Source of the DNA: a bacterium | GTDB lineage: Bacteria > Bacteroidota > Bacteroidia > Bacteroidales > P3 | Reading direction: 5' to 3' | Assembly (NCBI GenBank): GCA_014803485.1 | Contig: JAAVBQ010000029.1 | Span: 1 to 41,219, forward strand | Length of the DNA stretch: 41,219 bases | Part shown: positions 6,455 to 15,654 of the stretch, in pieces | Layout: each line of letters starts with the position of its first letter | How positions within the stretch are numbered: the stretch's first letter is position 1 | Translations under genes and position numbers: made by a program | Notes under the pieces: model-generated | What the model was told of the DNA's origin: nothing | What the model saw: only the letters and a program-made list of their open reading frames with translations | Database searches by the model: none

Positions 6455-6691
6455 TTATTTACTGAATATGCACGTAAAAGGATCCACATCTTTCACCATC
6501 AAGCCTCCGATCATAGGTGGCGGAGCAATTGTGATTGTTTTTGACGTACCTGTTAGTCTTAATATTTTTTGCACGAAAGGAATCTTCTTATTTATCGCAC
6601 TTCTGACTTTCGGATTATACGTACTCTCCCAGCCGTACAATAACTGTTGAAAATTTTCAAGTTCTTTTACTATTTCTACTTTGCTACTCAT
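6455..6691 (-). CDS. Small hypothetical protein, possibly C-terminally truncated (78 aa)
   Basis: The predicted protein starts with a helical region (VEIVKELENFQQLLYGWES) and moves to TITIAPPPMIGGLMVKDVDPFTCIF, a pattern that looks like the middle of a longer conserved Bacteroidota protein rather than an end. It then stops abruptly with SK at the border of very AT-rich DNA. It lies 42 bases downstream of the ATPase gene on the same strand and may be co-transcribed. I do not recognise the family; it may be a pseudogene remnant. Confidence 0.45.
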   Translation of the reverse strand: MSSKVEIVKELENFQQLLYGWESTYNPKVRSAINKKIPFVQKILRLTGTSKTITIAPPPMIGGLMVKDVDPFTCIFSK

Positions 6692-6733
6692 TGGATATAA
6701 TCTAAATTGAAATAAATAACGGGTACTGTATAG

Positions 6734-8032
6734 TTAATCTCTCAAACAACCAATTGGTATTATTTTCACCCCGTCCTCGCGAGTGTATGCCATTTCTCCG
6801 CCTGTGAGAACAATCAGTAAATCCGGTTCGCGAAGTCTGATTTGCTTCTCTGCATTGTTCTTCTCAGCTATAAGGCGTTTGATTTCAAGAAGGTGCTTAG
6901 CACCTTCTTCTATTTCCCGACTACCGAGTTTGCATTCTATCAATGCATATCGTCCATCATCAAGGTGTAGCACTGCATCTGCCTCAAGCCCGAGACGATC
7001 ATGATAATACGATAGTCGCCCACCCAATGCTTGTGAATATACACGAAGGTCACGAAAACATAAACATTCGAATATAAATCCAAAAGTATTTAAATCCAAT
7101 TCAAGGCTCTCAGGCGATGCACCCAAAGCGGCTACAGCAATAGAAGGATCCACGAAACAACGTTTCTTGCTGGTACGGATAACCGTCTTCGAGCGAATTG
7201 CAGGAGACCACGCTTCAATATCATCTATTACAAAAAGTTTCTCCAATGCTCCGACATAATCATCAAATGTAGGCATAGAAGTTCCTTCCATTTCCTCGGA
7301 TACATCAGCAAGCATAGCTGTTTTCTTTGCAAGAGTGCATATGTTTCGTGCATATGTACGAAGAATCAGACGTGCCAATGTGGGATTACGGCGTGTTTTA
7401 TCAACCCTTGAAATATCCTTATTGCAAATCTCGTCAACATAATCCTTCGCTATGAGTAGTTTTGCATTTACACTCATATCATCAAGAGACGCAGGCCAAC
7501 CGCCACGACAAGCGGCAAATATCAGCCGATCGATAGAGAGTTGGGATATATCGCCGTCAATATTGTAATCAGGGTCATCGAAAAGGCGGCGCAACGAAAT
7601 AGCACCGTTTGAATCAAGAGACTCGAATAGACTCATTGGATACATTGCCATCTTGGTTATGCGTCCCGTTCCAGTATGCATTATTTCATCATCGTCTATT
7701 ACTGTTGAGCCCGTCAGAATAAACTGCCCCTTCTCTCTACGTTCGTCAACGGCATGGCGAACTGCATCCCATATTACAGGAGCCACCTGCCATTCATCAA
7801 TAAGCCGAGGGGGAGCTCCCTTGAGCAACAGCGAAGGCTTTGTACGTGCAGTAGCAAGATAGCCTTCCCGTCGGTCCGGATCCTGCATCTTTATGACACT
7901 TTCCGCGCGTCGCTCTGCTGTCGTTGTCTTGCCACACCACTTGGGGCCGGCAATCTGTACCGCACCGAAAGCCTCAAGCCTCAAATCAAGAGTCTTGTCT
8001 GCAATTCTACTTAGATACTTTTTTTCTTTCAT
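6734..8032 (-). CDS. AAA-family ATPase with DUF4143 (AAA_14) domain
   Basis: A 432-residue protein from the ATG at 8032; the track's 8044 start is a TTG in the leader. Residues 29-36 (GPKWCGKT) are the Walker A motif and PRLIDEWQ the Walker B region; ILTGS is the sensor-like segment. The C-terminal half (DLNTFGFIFECLCFRDLRVYSQ..., LEADAVLHLDDGRYALIECKLG) is the DUF4143 domain, whose D...E.K pattern recalls a PD-(D/E)xK nuclease fold. Such ATPases are widespread in gut Bacteroidales, often in several copies, with unknown targets. Three 23-bp repeats cover its promoter, suggesting autoregulation. The 78-aa gene follows 42 bases downstream. Confidence 0.85.
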   Translation of the reverse strand: MKEKKYLSRIADKTLDLRLEAFGAVQIAGPKWCGKTTTAERRAESVIKMQDPDRREGYLATARTKPSLLLKGAPPRLIDEWQVAPVIWDAVRHAVDERREKGQFILTGSTVIDDDEIMHTGTGRITKMAMYPMSLFESLDSNGAISLRRLFDDPDYNIDGDISQLSIDRLIFAACRGGWPASLDDMSVNAKLLIAKDYVDEICNKDISRVDKTRRNPTLARLILRTYARNICTLAKKTAMLADVSEEMEGTSMPTFDDYVGALEKLFVIDDIEAWSPAIRSKTVIRTSKKRCFVDPSIAVAALGASPESLELDLNTFGFIFECLCFRDLRVYSQALGGRLSYYHDRLGLEADAVLHLDDGRYALIECKLGSREIEEGAKHLLEIKRLIAEKNNAEKQIRLREPDLLIVLTGGEMAYTREDGVKIIPIGCLRD

Positions 8033-8068
8033 AACTAATTGCAAAGTTAATAATTAAATCTGACACCA

Positions 8069-8076
8069 CAAAATTA
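8069..8076 (-). promoter_or_regulatory. -7 promoter box of the ATPase gene
   Basis: The minus strand reads TAATTTTG, fitting TAnnTTTG, 37 bases upstream of the ATG at 8032. It overlaps the first of three 23-bp direct repeats, so a protein bound to the repeats could block or activate it. Confidence 0.5.
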
Positions 8077-8142
8077 TTTTGTGTTTTTGAACGATTTTAT
8101 TTTGTGTTTTTGAATGATTTTATTTTGTGTTTTTGAAACAAG
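8074..8142. repeat. Three 23-bp direct repeats (8074, 8097, 8120)
   Basis: Three head-to-tail units share TTATTTTGTGTTTTTGAA at exact 23-bp spacing; units one and two also share the next five bases apart from one C/T difference. They lie between the divergent ATPase and ridA genes, upstream of the ATPase -7 box. Spacing of about two helical turns suits repeated binding of one protein on one DNA face. Confidence 0.8.
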
Positions 8143-8147
8143 CATCT

Positions 8148-8179
8148 TTTGCTTCTGCTCTCAACTTTTCGTATCTTTG
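8148..8179 (+). promoter_or_regulatory. Promoter of ridA and downstream genes
   Basis: -33 box TTTG (8148-8151), 20-bp spacer, -7 box TATCTTTG (8172-8179): a near-perfect Bacteroidota consensus promoter. The start would be near 8186, about 30 bases before the ridA ATG. Confidence 0.75.
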
Positions 8180-8215
8180 ACGGCTTTTGAAATTATAAAA
8201 TCCAAATTATAAGTT

Positions 8216-8590
8216 ATGAAAAGAGTTATCGCCACAGAGAACGCTCCCAAAGCTATCGGCCCCTACAGCCAGGCTATCGAGGCCGGCAATCTGATTTTTG
8301 TATCGGGACAGCTTCCCGTAGACCCCGCTACGGGCAAGGTAGCCGACGACATCACCTCGCAGACCGAACAGTCTCTCAAAAACCTGAAAGCCATTTTGGA
8401 AGAAGCCGGCTACACCCTCGACAATGTGGTGAAATGCACCTGCTACCTCAGTTCGATGGACGACTTCAAGGCGATGAACGAGGTTTACGCCCGCTACTTC
8501 ACCAAGGATTTCCCCGCCCGCGCCGCCTTTGCCGTGCAAAAACTGCCTATGGGCGTTTTAGTTGAAATCGAAGCTATCGCGGCGAAGTAA
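8216..8590 (+). CDS. ridA: RidA family enamine/imine deaminase
   Basis: A 124-residue protein of normal length for the RidA/YjgF/UK114 family. Diagnostic stretches are [23 protein letters not shown], the core around [21 protein letters not shown], and the C-terminal [24 protein letters not shown], which contains the conserved Arg that binds the substrate carboxylate. RidA hydrolyses reactive 2-aminoacrylate-type enamines made by PLP enzymes. It lies in the cytoplasm as a trimer in known cases. The gene heads a transcript; the next gene begins two bases after its stop. Confidence 0.95.
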   Translation: MKRVIATENAPKAIGPYSQAIEAGNLIFVSGQLPVDPATGKVADDITSQTEQSLKNLKAILEEAGYTLDNVVKCTCYLSSMDDFKAMNEVYARYFTKDFPARAAFAVQKLPMGVLVEIEAIAAK

Positions 8591-8592
8591 GC

Positions 8593-10203
8593 ATGATAGA
8601 ACGCAACACTCCCGAATCGGCTCTGAACGAAAGGCAGGGCGTGGACAAACTGCCCACGGTAAATCCCTATATCTCAAACAACCTACAGGCTCGCAGGGCG
8701 CAGAAGTCCATGAGCACGGAGGAGTATGTAAAAGGCATACGGGAAGGGAACCGCACGATACTGAGCCGCGCCATTACACTTATCGAGAGTACTTTACCCG
8801 AGCATCAACGGCAGGCACAGGAGATTATCGAAAAGTGCCTGCCCTACTCGGGCAATTCGTTCCGTTTGGGCATCACCGGTGTGCCGGGTGCCGGCAAAAG
8901 CACCTTTATCAATACGTTGGGGCTACACTTGGCCCGCACGGGCAAGAAGTTGGCTGTGTTGGCCATAGATCCCAGCAGCGAACGTACCAAAGGCAGCATT
9001 TTGGGCGACAAGACCCGCATGGATGAACTTGCCTGTCAGGAAAATGTCTTTATCCGTCCTTCCCCCTCGGCCGGTTCGTTGGGCGGGGTGGCCCGCAAGA
9101 CCCGCGAATCGGTGATTCTCTGCGAGGCGGCAGGGTTCACCCATATCATTATCGAAACCGTGGGTGTGGGACAATCGGAAACCGAAGCCTACAACATGGT
9201 CGATTATTTCCTGCTCCTGCAGTTGGCCAACTTGGGCGACGAACTGCAAGGCATCAAGCGGGGCATCATGGAAATGGCCGACGGTATCGCCATCAACAAG
9301 GCCGAGGGCGATTTTAGGCCCAAGGCGCTTTTGGCGCAGACCCAACTGCGCAACGCCCTTCAATTGTTTCCTCCCACCGCATCGGGCTGGAAGCCCTCTG
9401 TGGAAATCTGTTCGGCCAAAATCAACGAAGGCGTGACGGGGGTTTGGAGCGTGATTGAAGAGTTTGAACGGTTCTGCAAGCAGAACGGCAGTTTTGAACG
9501 CCGTCGCCGCGAACAACTCAAGAAAGTGTTGCAGAACTCCTTGCAAGAAAACATCTTGGCGCATTTTTTTGCGCAACCCGATACGGAAAAGAATCTGGAC
9601 GAAGCAAGGGAAAAAGTTTACGACTACAAGGTGAATCCCTACACGGCCGCTCAAAAATTGGCGGAAGATTATTTCAATTCGTTGGGGAAATCGCCCCAAA
9701 AACCGGCGGTGTCGCCTGCAAGCCCGGTGGTGCCTCCTGCGCCGAAATCCACCGCGCCACAGTCCGCCCCGAAGCCCGTCCGCTCCGACATACCGCACTT
9801 CGAACACGCCCTGGCCGTAGACGCGGCCTGCGCCGGCAATCCCGGGAAGATGGAATATCAGGGTGTACAGGTAAACAACGGCAAAGTGATTTTTCATGTC
9901 GGTCCTTTCCCCGAGGGAACCAACAACATAGGCGAGTTTTTGGCGATTGTGCACGCCTTGAGTTTCCTCAACAAACACGGCCTCACGCAGACGCCCGTCT
10001 ATTCCGATTCGGTGACGGGAATGGCTTGGGTGAGAAAGAAGAAGGCGAACACGAAAATTGTCCCCTCCGCCCGTAACCGTGAGTTGCTCGATATGGTGGC
10101 GCGGGCCGAAAACTGGCTGCAGACAAACCGTTATCAAAACCCTGTCTTGAAGTGGCAGACGGAAAAATGGGGCGAGATTCCGGCGGATTTCGGAAGAAAG
10201 TAA
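8593..10203 (+). CDS. MeaB-type GTPase fused to a C-terminal ribonuclease HI domain
   Basis: A 536-residue protein with two recognisable parts. Residues ~50-370 are a MeaB/ArgK G3E GTPase: P-loop GVPGAGKS at 96-103, then DPSSERTKGSILGDKTRM and ETVGVGQSE; MeaB protects methylmalonyl-CoA mutase and helps load its cobalamin. Residues ~374-402 are a Pro/Ala/Ser-rich linker. Residues ~403-536 are an RNase HI domain, with candidate catalytic acids D410 (LAVDAACAGNPG), E448 (NNIGEFLAI), D472 (YSDSVTG) and D500 (RELLDMV). In related bacteria both normally occur as separate proteins (established for each family); the fusion is what this sequence shows. The reading frame is continuous, with no sign of a lost stop. 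Both active sites look intact. No mutase genes are in the window. Confidence 0.9.
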   Translation: MIERNTPESALNERQGVDKLPTVNPYISNNLQARRAQKSMSTEEYVKGIREGNRTILSRAITLIESTLPEHQRQAQEIIEKCLPYSGNSFRLGITGVPGAGKSTFINTLGLHLARTGKKLAVLAIDPSSERTKGSILGDKTRMDELACQENVFIRPSPSAGSLGGVARKTRESVILCEAAGFTHIIIETVGVGQSETEAYNMVDYFLLLQLANLGDELQGIKRGIMEMADGIAINKAEGDFRPKALLAQTQLRNALQLFPPTASGWKPSVEICSAKINEGVTGVWSVIEEFERFCKQNGSFERRRREQLKKVLQNSLQENILAHFFAQPDTEKNLDEAREKVYDYKVNPYTAAQKLAEDYFNSLGKSPQKPAVSPASPVVPPAPKSTAPQSAPKPVRSDIPHFEHALAVDAACAGNPGKMEYQGVQVNNGKVIFHVGPFPEGTNNIGEFLAIVHALSFLNKHGLTQTPVYSDSVTGMAWVRKKKANTKIVPSARNRELLDMVARAENWLQTNRYQNPVLKWQTEKWGEIPADFGRK

Positions 10204-10225
10204 AATAGAAAATAACAATATTACA

Positions 10226-13200
10226 ATGTCAACGTATCAGCAAAACGAGTATCTTTTTGAGGTGAGTTGGGAGGTTTGCAACAAGGTTGGAGGCATCTAT
10301 ACCGTGGTGAGCACCAAAGTTCCCTCCATGCAGAAGCGTTTCGGCGAACACTATTTCGCCGTGGGGCCCGATGTATGGAAAGACAAGGCCAACCGCGATT
10401 TTATCGAAGACCGCGATTTGTATGCCGACTGGCGCAAATATGCCGAAAGCCAAGGCATATTTTTCCGCATAGGCCGCTGGAACACCGCCGGAGGCCCCAT
10501 TGCCGTGATGGTCGATTACCGCTCGCTTATCTCGCGCAAAGACGACCTTTTGGGAGCGGCCTGGCGCGACTACAACCTCGATTCGATCTCGGGTCAGTGG
10601 GATTATATCGAACCTTTCCTCTTCGGCTACGCCGCAGGGAGGCTCATTCAGACCTTCTACGAATATCATGTTTTTCCGCAAGAAAAAGTATACGCCCACT
10701 TCCACGAATGGATGACCGGCGCCGGCCTCCTCTTCCTGAAGAAGAACCAGCCACAGGTGGCCACCCTCTTCACCACGCACGCCACCGTTTTGGGACGCTG
10801 TCTGGCCGGAAACGGAATGCCTCTCTACGGCGATCTGGACAAGCTCGACCCCGATGAACTCTCTTCGCGTTTCGGCGTGCGCGCCAAATACTCGCTCGAA
10901 AAACTCTCGGCGCAACACGCCGACTGCTTCACGGCCGTGAGCGAAATCACCAACCGCGAATGCCGCGCCTTTCTCGGAAAGGACATCGACGTTCTCACAC
11001 CCAACGGCTTCGACGACGCCTTTGTGCCGTCTATGGAAGATTTTGCCGCCAAACGCAAGCAAGCCCGCGAAAAACTGCGCGAAGTCACTTCCCAACTTAT
11101 GGGGGAAGAGGTGGACGACCATACCATCTTCTTGATAAACAGCGGTCGCTATGAATTCAAAAACAAAGGCATAGACTTGTTCATCGACACGCTCGCCGCC
11201 CTCAACAAAACCCTGCCCGACGGCAAGAAAGCGGTGGCCTACCTCACCGTTCCCGCCGGTCACGGTCCGGCCCGTCAAAACCTTTCCGCGCGCGAACCCG
11301 AGCGGGATTTCGAACAAAGATTCTGCACCCACTACCTCGACGACCCCTACTCCGATCCCATTCTCAACCGTCTTAAGATAAGCGGCCTCAACAACGCCCC
11401 CGAAGACAAGGTAAAAGTGGTGTTCGTACCCTGCTATCTGGACGGCGAGGACGGCGTTTTCAACCTTACCTACTACGACCTTCTCATCGGTTTCGATATG
11501 TCGGTATTCCCCTCCTACTACGAACCGTGGGGCTACACACCTATGGAAAGCATCGCTTTCTGTATCCCGTCGGTCACCACTTCGTTGGCAGGTTTCGGAC
11601 GTTGGGTAAAAGATCATCATCCCGCTCAAAAAAGCGTAAAAGTGATTGAACGCGATGATTATAATTCTTCGGAGGCGGTTTTGGAAATGGAAACGGCCCT
11701 GCACGATTTCATCTTGCTTTCCGATAAGGAAAGAGAAGAATACCGTGCCGATGCCTACGCTCTCTCGCGTCATTTCCTGTGGTCGCATTTGGGCGAACAC
11801 TACGGACAGGCCTACGGAAAAGCCGCCGCCAAATGGGAAGCAGAGCCCTCGTTGTTGGGCAAATCGCTGCCTGCCAGCAAGGATAAAATCGAATACGACA
11901 CTTCTTCGCAGCCCCAATGGCACAAGTGCATGATAGAATACCGGCTTCCGAAGAAACTGGAAAGACTGCGCGAGTTGAGCAACAACCTGTGGTGGTGCTG
12001 GGACAATCAGGCACAGGACATGTGGGCCTATATCGAACCCGAATTGTGGGTGGAATGCGGTCATAATCCTTTGGCCCTGCTCCGTCTGTTGAGCGCGGCC
12101 CGCTTGCAGGAATTGCAGAATGATGCCGTGTTCAACAAGCTTTTGGACGAGGTTTACGCCCGCTTCACCGCCTATATCGATGAGGGCAAAAACAAAAAAT
12201 CGCCCAAGGTGGCCTATTTCTGCATGGAATATGGCCTGCACGAAAGTCTCAAGATTTATTCGGGCGGCTTGGGCATTCTGGCGGGCGACTATCTGAAGGA
12301 AGCCAGCGACGCCAATGTGGATATGCTCGGCGTGGGCCTGCTCTACCGTTATGGTTATTTCGAACAGAAGATAGACGAAAACGGCTGTCAGAACGCCCGT
12401 TACGTGCCTCAAAGCTTCTCCAAGCTTCCCATCGTGCCCGTACGTGATGAAAACGGTATATGGCGCACGGTGTCGGTATCGTTGCCAGGACGCGATCTTC
12501 TGGCCAAAATCTGGCGGTGCGACGTGGGACGCGTTCCCCTTTATCTCCTCGATACCGATATAGACGAAAACATAGAAGCCGACCGCTGCGTCACCCACCA
12601 GCTCTATGGCGGCGATTGGGAAAACCGCTTCAAGCAGGAAATGCTTCTGGGTATCGGCGGTATCCGTATGCTTCGCCAACTGGACATCCATCCCGATGTA
12701 TATCACTGCAACGAGGGACACGGTGCCTTCACGCTTCTGGAACGTCTGCGCCACTATGTGAGCAACGGTCTGGAATTCTGGCAGGCACGCGAACTGGTGC
12801 GCAATTCCTCGCTTTTCACCACCCATACGCCCGTGCCCGCCGGACATGACGCTTTCGACGAAGATATCGTGCGGACGTATCTGAACGCTTGGGCGGACCG
12901 TCTCAGAATTTCGTGGGAAGATTTCATGGCTTTGGGGCGTATCGATAAAAATCATATTCACGATAAGTTCTCGATGAGCCACTTGGCGGTGAATCTTTCG
13001 AGTGCGGTGAACGGTGTGAGCCGAATCCACGGACGGGTGTCGCAGGAGATGTTCGCCCCGCTCTATCCGGGGTTCTACCCGCAGGAAGTGCCGGTGGGTT
13101 ATGTGACCAACGGCGTGCATCTGGCCACGTGGGCGCACAAGGAATGGCAGGAACTGTTCGCCAAGTATTTCGGTGCCGGGTTCCAAAAGGATGTGTCGGA

Positions 13201-14443
13201 CGCTTCGGCATGGGAGGCCGTGCAGAAGATTCCCGCAAAGGAACTTTCGGATATCCGCAACCGCCGGCGCACGGAACTCATTGATTTTGTAAAGGAGCGC
13301 ATTCAGAAAGAATGGCCCGAGAGAGGCGAAAGCCCGCAAAATCTCATCAAGGCCATTCACGGGTTGCGTCCCGATGTGCTGACCATCGGTTTCGCGCGTC
13401 GTTTCGCCACCTATAAACGGGCGCACCTGCTCTTCAAGAACCTCGGCCGTCTGAGCAAAATCGTAAACGACCCGCAACATCCCGTGCAGTTTATCTTCTC
13501 GGGCAAGGCGCACCCCGCCGACGGAGGCGGACAGGCGCTCATCCGCCAGATTATCGAGATTTCGCAACGCGAGGAGTTTTTGGGGAAAATCGTCTTTCTC
13601 GAAAACTACAACATCGATGTGGCCAAACACATGATTCAAGGGGTGGACGTATGGATGAACACCCCCACCCGCCTCATGGAGGCTTCGGGAACCAGTGGAG
13701 AAAAAGCGCTGATGAACGGAGGTGTGAATTTCAGTGTGTTGGATGGCTGGTGGGCCGAGGGCTACCGCAAAGGTGCGGGCTGGGCGTTGCGCGAGGAACA
13801 GACCTACGCCAACCAAACCTACGAAGATGAGTTAGATGCCGAAACCATCTACACCATGCTCGAACAGGAGATTGTGCCCGCTTTCTACGAAAACGGTCAG
13901 GCAGGAAGCAACGATACGTGGCTGCAGTTCGTGCGCAACAGTTTCTCGCAGATTGCGCCGCACTACACGATGCGCCGTCAGTTGAAAGACTATTACAATC
14001 AATATTACAACTCGTTGGCAGATCGCTACAAGAAACTGCGTGCCGACAATCTGGCCCGCGTGACGGATATGACCCGCTGGATGATCCGCATCGCGTCGGC
14101 ATGGAACGCCATCCATGTAACCGGCTACGATTGCCCCGATTCCACCAACGCTCCCTTGCAGATGGGCCAGGCGGGACATTTCGGCATCACGCTTCACCTT
14201 GCCGGACTCAATCCCGATGAAATCGGGGTGGAAGTGGTGTTCGGACACAAGGAGAACGATCAGGTGAAGGAACTGATACGCACCGAGGACCTGAAGCTTG
14301 AGAAATTCGAGAACGGCAGGGCCACCTACGCGGCCGATTTGGTGCTCGACGGGGCGGGCGTATTCGACTATGCTTTCCGTATGTATCCGAAAAACAGCGA
14401 ATTTCCCGAACAAAACAAGTTCAGGATGAATCGCTGGTTGTAA
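10226..14443 (+). CDS. Fused glycogen synthase (GT3) and alpha-glucan phosphorylase (GT35)
   Basis: A 1405-residue two-enzyme protein. Residues 1 to ~545 look like eukaryote-type GT3 glycogen synthase: FEVSWEVCNKVGGIYTVV at the N-terminus binds the nucleotide-sugar loop, and SYYEPWGYTPMESIA is the donor-site region. Residues ~560-1405 are an alpha-glucan phosphorylase with DUF3417 N-terminal segment (LSNNLWWCWD), LKIYSGGLGILAGDYLKEASD, and the PLP lysine in EASGTSGEKALMNG, K1160 by my count. One polypeptide could thus build glycogen and release glucose-1-phosphate from it. Such long fusions are known in Bacteroidales. It follows the MeaB fusion by 22 bases; the other glycogen genes are at 28788-33788. 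Confidence 0.9.
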   Translation: MSTYQQNEYLFEVSWEVCNKVGGIYTVVSTKVPSMQKRFGEHYFAVGPDVWKDKANRDFIEDRDLYADWRKYAESQGIFFRIGRWNTAGGPIAVMVDYRSLISRKDDLLGAAWRDYNLDSISGQWDYIEPFLFGYAAGRLIQTFYEYHVFPQEKVYAHFHEWMTGAGLLFLKKNQPQVATLFTTHATVLGRCLAGNGMPLYGDLDKLDPDELSSRFGVRAKYSLEKLSAQHADCFTAVSEITNRECRAFLGKDIDVLTPNGFDDAFVPSMEDFAAKRKQAREKLREVTSQLMGEEVDDHTIFLINSGRYEFKNKGIDLFIDTLAALNKTLPDGKKAVAYLTVPAGHGPARQNLSAREPERDFEQRFCTHYLDDPYSDPILNRLKISGLNNAPEDKVKVVFVPCYLDGEDGVFNLTYYDLLIGFDMSVFPSYYEPWGYTPMESIAFCIPSVTTSLAGFGRWVKDHHPAQKSVKVIERDDYNSSEAVLEMETALHDFILLSDKEREEYRADAYALSRHFLWSHLGEHYGQAYGKAAAKWEAEPSLLGKSLPASKDKIEYDTSSQPQWHKCMIEYRLPKKLERLRELSNNLWWCWDNQAQDMWAYIEPELWVECGHNPLALLRLLSAARLQELQNDAVFNKLLDEVYARFTAYIDEGKNKKSPKVAYFCMEYGLHESLKIYSGGLGILAGDYLKEASDANVDMLGVGLLYRYGYFEQKIDENGCQNARYVPQSFSKLPIVPVRDENGIWRTVSVSLPGRDLLAKIWRCDVGRVPLYLLDTDIDENIEADRCVTHQLYGGDWENRFKQEMLLGIGGIRMLRQLDIHPDVYHCNEGHGAFTLLERLRHYVSNGLEFWQARELVRNSSLFTTHTPVPAGHDAFDEDIVRTYLNAWADRLRISWEDFMALGRIDKNHIHDKFSMSHLAVNLSSAVNGVSRIHGRVSQEMFAPLYPGFYPQEVPVGYVTNGVHLATWAHKEWQELFAKYFGAGFQKDVSDASAWEAVQKIPAKELSDIRNRRRTELIDFVKERIQKEWPERGESPQNLIKAIHGLRPDVLTIGFARRFATYKRAHLLFKNLGRLSKIVNDPQHPVQFIFSGKAHPADGGGQALIRQIIEISQREEFLGKIVFLENYNIDVAKHMIQGVDVWMNTPTRLMEASGTSGEKALMNGGVNFSVLDGWWAEGYRKGAGWALREEQTYANQTYEDELDAETIYTMLEQEIVPAFYENGQAGSNDTWLQFVRNSFSQIAPHYTMRRQLKDYYNQYYNSLADRYKKLRADNLARVTDMTRWMIRIASAWNAIHVTGYDCPDSTNAPLQMGQAGHFGITLHLAGLNPDEIGVEVVFGHKENDQVKELIRTEDLKLEKFENGRATYAADLVLDGAGVFDYAFRMYPKNSEFPEQNKFRMNRWL

Positions 14444-14456
14444 TGGTATTTTTCTT

Positions 14457-14464
14457 TAAATTTG
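14457..14464 (+). promoter_or_regulatory. -7 box before the PUR-family gene
   Basis: TAAATTTG fits TAnnTTTG and lies 34 bases before the ATG at 14498. A TTG is present upstream but at a short spacing (16 bp), so the promoter is only probable. Confidence 0.45.
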
Positions 14465-14497
14465 CTTTCAGAAAACCCATAAAAAATTAAAACGACT

Positions 14498-14854
14498 ATG
14501 GAAGATTTCAGGGGTAAGGAACGCGAAAAGGAAGAAGTTTACTCCAAGGCTGTGAAGGCCGGCAAGCGCACCTACTTTATGGATGTGAAAGAGACCAAAT
14601 CGGGCGAGCGTTATCTGACCATCACCGAGAGCAAACGTCTCTTCGACGAGAACCTCAACAAGTTCGTCTACGACAAGCATAAAATTTTCCTTTACAAGGA
14701 AGACTTCGACAACTTCGTAGAGGGCCTGCAAACGGTTATCCACTTTATCCAGACCGGCGAAGTGCCCGTGGAAGACACGCTTTCGGGCGAAAGTCTCGGC
14801 ACGAGCGGCTTTTCGGCCCAGGACGACATGGAATTTGAAAACTTGGGCAAGTAA
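14498..14854 (+). CDS. PUR-alpha family DNA/RNA-binding protein (DUF3276)
   Basis: A 118-residue protein typical of Bacteroidota DUF3276. It carries one PUR repeat: EVYSKAVKAGKRTYFMDVKETKSGERYLTITES, then HKIFLYKEDFDNFVEGL. PUR domains bind single-stranded nucleic acid. The acidic C-terminal tail (about residues 85-118) is low complexity. It stands nine bases upstream of the parA ATG, perhaps co-transcribed with parAB. Cellular role is not established. Confidence 0.9.
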   Translation: MEDFRGKEREKEEVYSKAVKAGKRTYFMDVKETKSGERYLTITESKRLFDENLNKFVYDKHKIFLYKEDFDNFVEGLQTVIHFIQTGEVPVEDTLSGESLGTSGFSAQDDMEFENLGK

Positions 14855-14863
14855 TTGACTTGT

Positions 14864-15643
14864 ATGGGAAAGGTTATTTCGATTACAAATCAAAAAGGCG
14901 GCGTGGGAAAAACCACCACGGCCGTGAACCTCAGCGCGGCGATGGCGGTGTTGGAAAAGAAGGTGTTGCTGATAGACGCCGACCCGCAGGCCAACGCCAC
15001 GTCGGGTGTGGGACTCGATTCGGAAACCGTGAGCGGACACAGTATCTACGAATGTCTGCTGGGCGATGTGGAACCCGATGCCTGCATCAAATCCACCTCG
15101 TTCAAGAATCTCGATTTGATTCCCTCGCACGTGGATTTGGTGGGCGCTGAATTGGAGATGGTTTCCATTCCCGACCGCAATCAGGTGTTGCGGAACAAAT
15201 TGCAGGAAATCCGCAATCGCTACGACTATATCTTCATCGACTGCGCCCCCTCGCTGGGCATCATCACCACCAATGCCCTCACCGCCTCCGACTCGGTGAT
15301 TATTCCCGTACAATGCCAATATTATGCGTTGGAAGGACTTTCCAAACTCCTCAACACCATCCGCATTGTGCAGAGCCGTTTCAATCCCGACCTCGAACTG
15401 GAGGGTATTTTATTGACGATGTACGATGTACGCACCAGTCTCTCGAAACAAGTGGTGGAAGACGTGCGTAAGAATTTCCAGCAGTTGATGTTCAATACCC
15501 TTATCCACAGCAATACAAAATTGGCCGAAGCCCCCAGCTACGGTGTACCTATTCTGGAATACGACATCAATTCGACCGGTGCTATCAACTACCTCAATCT
15601 CTGCAAGGAAATCCTGCAAAGAGATTCGGCCGAAAAACATTAA
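14864..15643 (+). CDS. parA: ParA/Soj chromosome partition ATPase
   Basis: A 259-residue protein from the ATG at 14864; the track adds three residues by starting at a TTG. The deviant Walker A motif KGGVGKTT lies at residues 11-18, then [11 protein letters not shown] (Walker A' region) and [16 protein letters not shown] (Walker B). ParA binds DNA non-specifically as an ATP-bound dimer and moves ParB-parS complexes. parB follows 11 bases downstream, so this is the chromosomal parAB operon. No parS palindrome was found in this window. Confidence 0.95.
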   Translation: MGKVISITNQKGGVGKTTTAVNLSAAMAVLEKKVLLIDADPQANATSGVGLDSETVSGHSIYECLLGDVEPDACIKSTSFKNLDLIPSHVDLVGAELEMVSIPDRNQVLRNKLQEIRNRYDYIFIDCAPSLGIITTNALTASDSVIIPVQCQYYALEGLSKLLNTIRIVQSRFNPDLELEGILLTMYDVRTSLSKQVVEDVRKNFQQLMFNTLIHSNTKLAEAPSYGVPILEYDINSTGAINYLNLCKEILQRDSAEKH

Positions 15644-15654
15644 AAAGAAAAGAC

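Noticed and set aside
6160-6465. 101-aa ORF in the AT-rich gap
   Set aside because: Overlaps the lipoprotein promoter and both arms of the inverted repeat; low-complexity product without homology.
8923-10218. 431-aa ORF on the minus strand
   Set aside because: Antisense shadow of the MeaB-RNase H gene, no recognisable domain.
10229-13816. 1195-aa ORF on the minus strand
   Set aside because: Complete shadow of the glycogen synthase/phosphorylase gene; no family motifs, Phe/Val/Gly-rich composition typical of antisense translation of high-GC codons.
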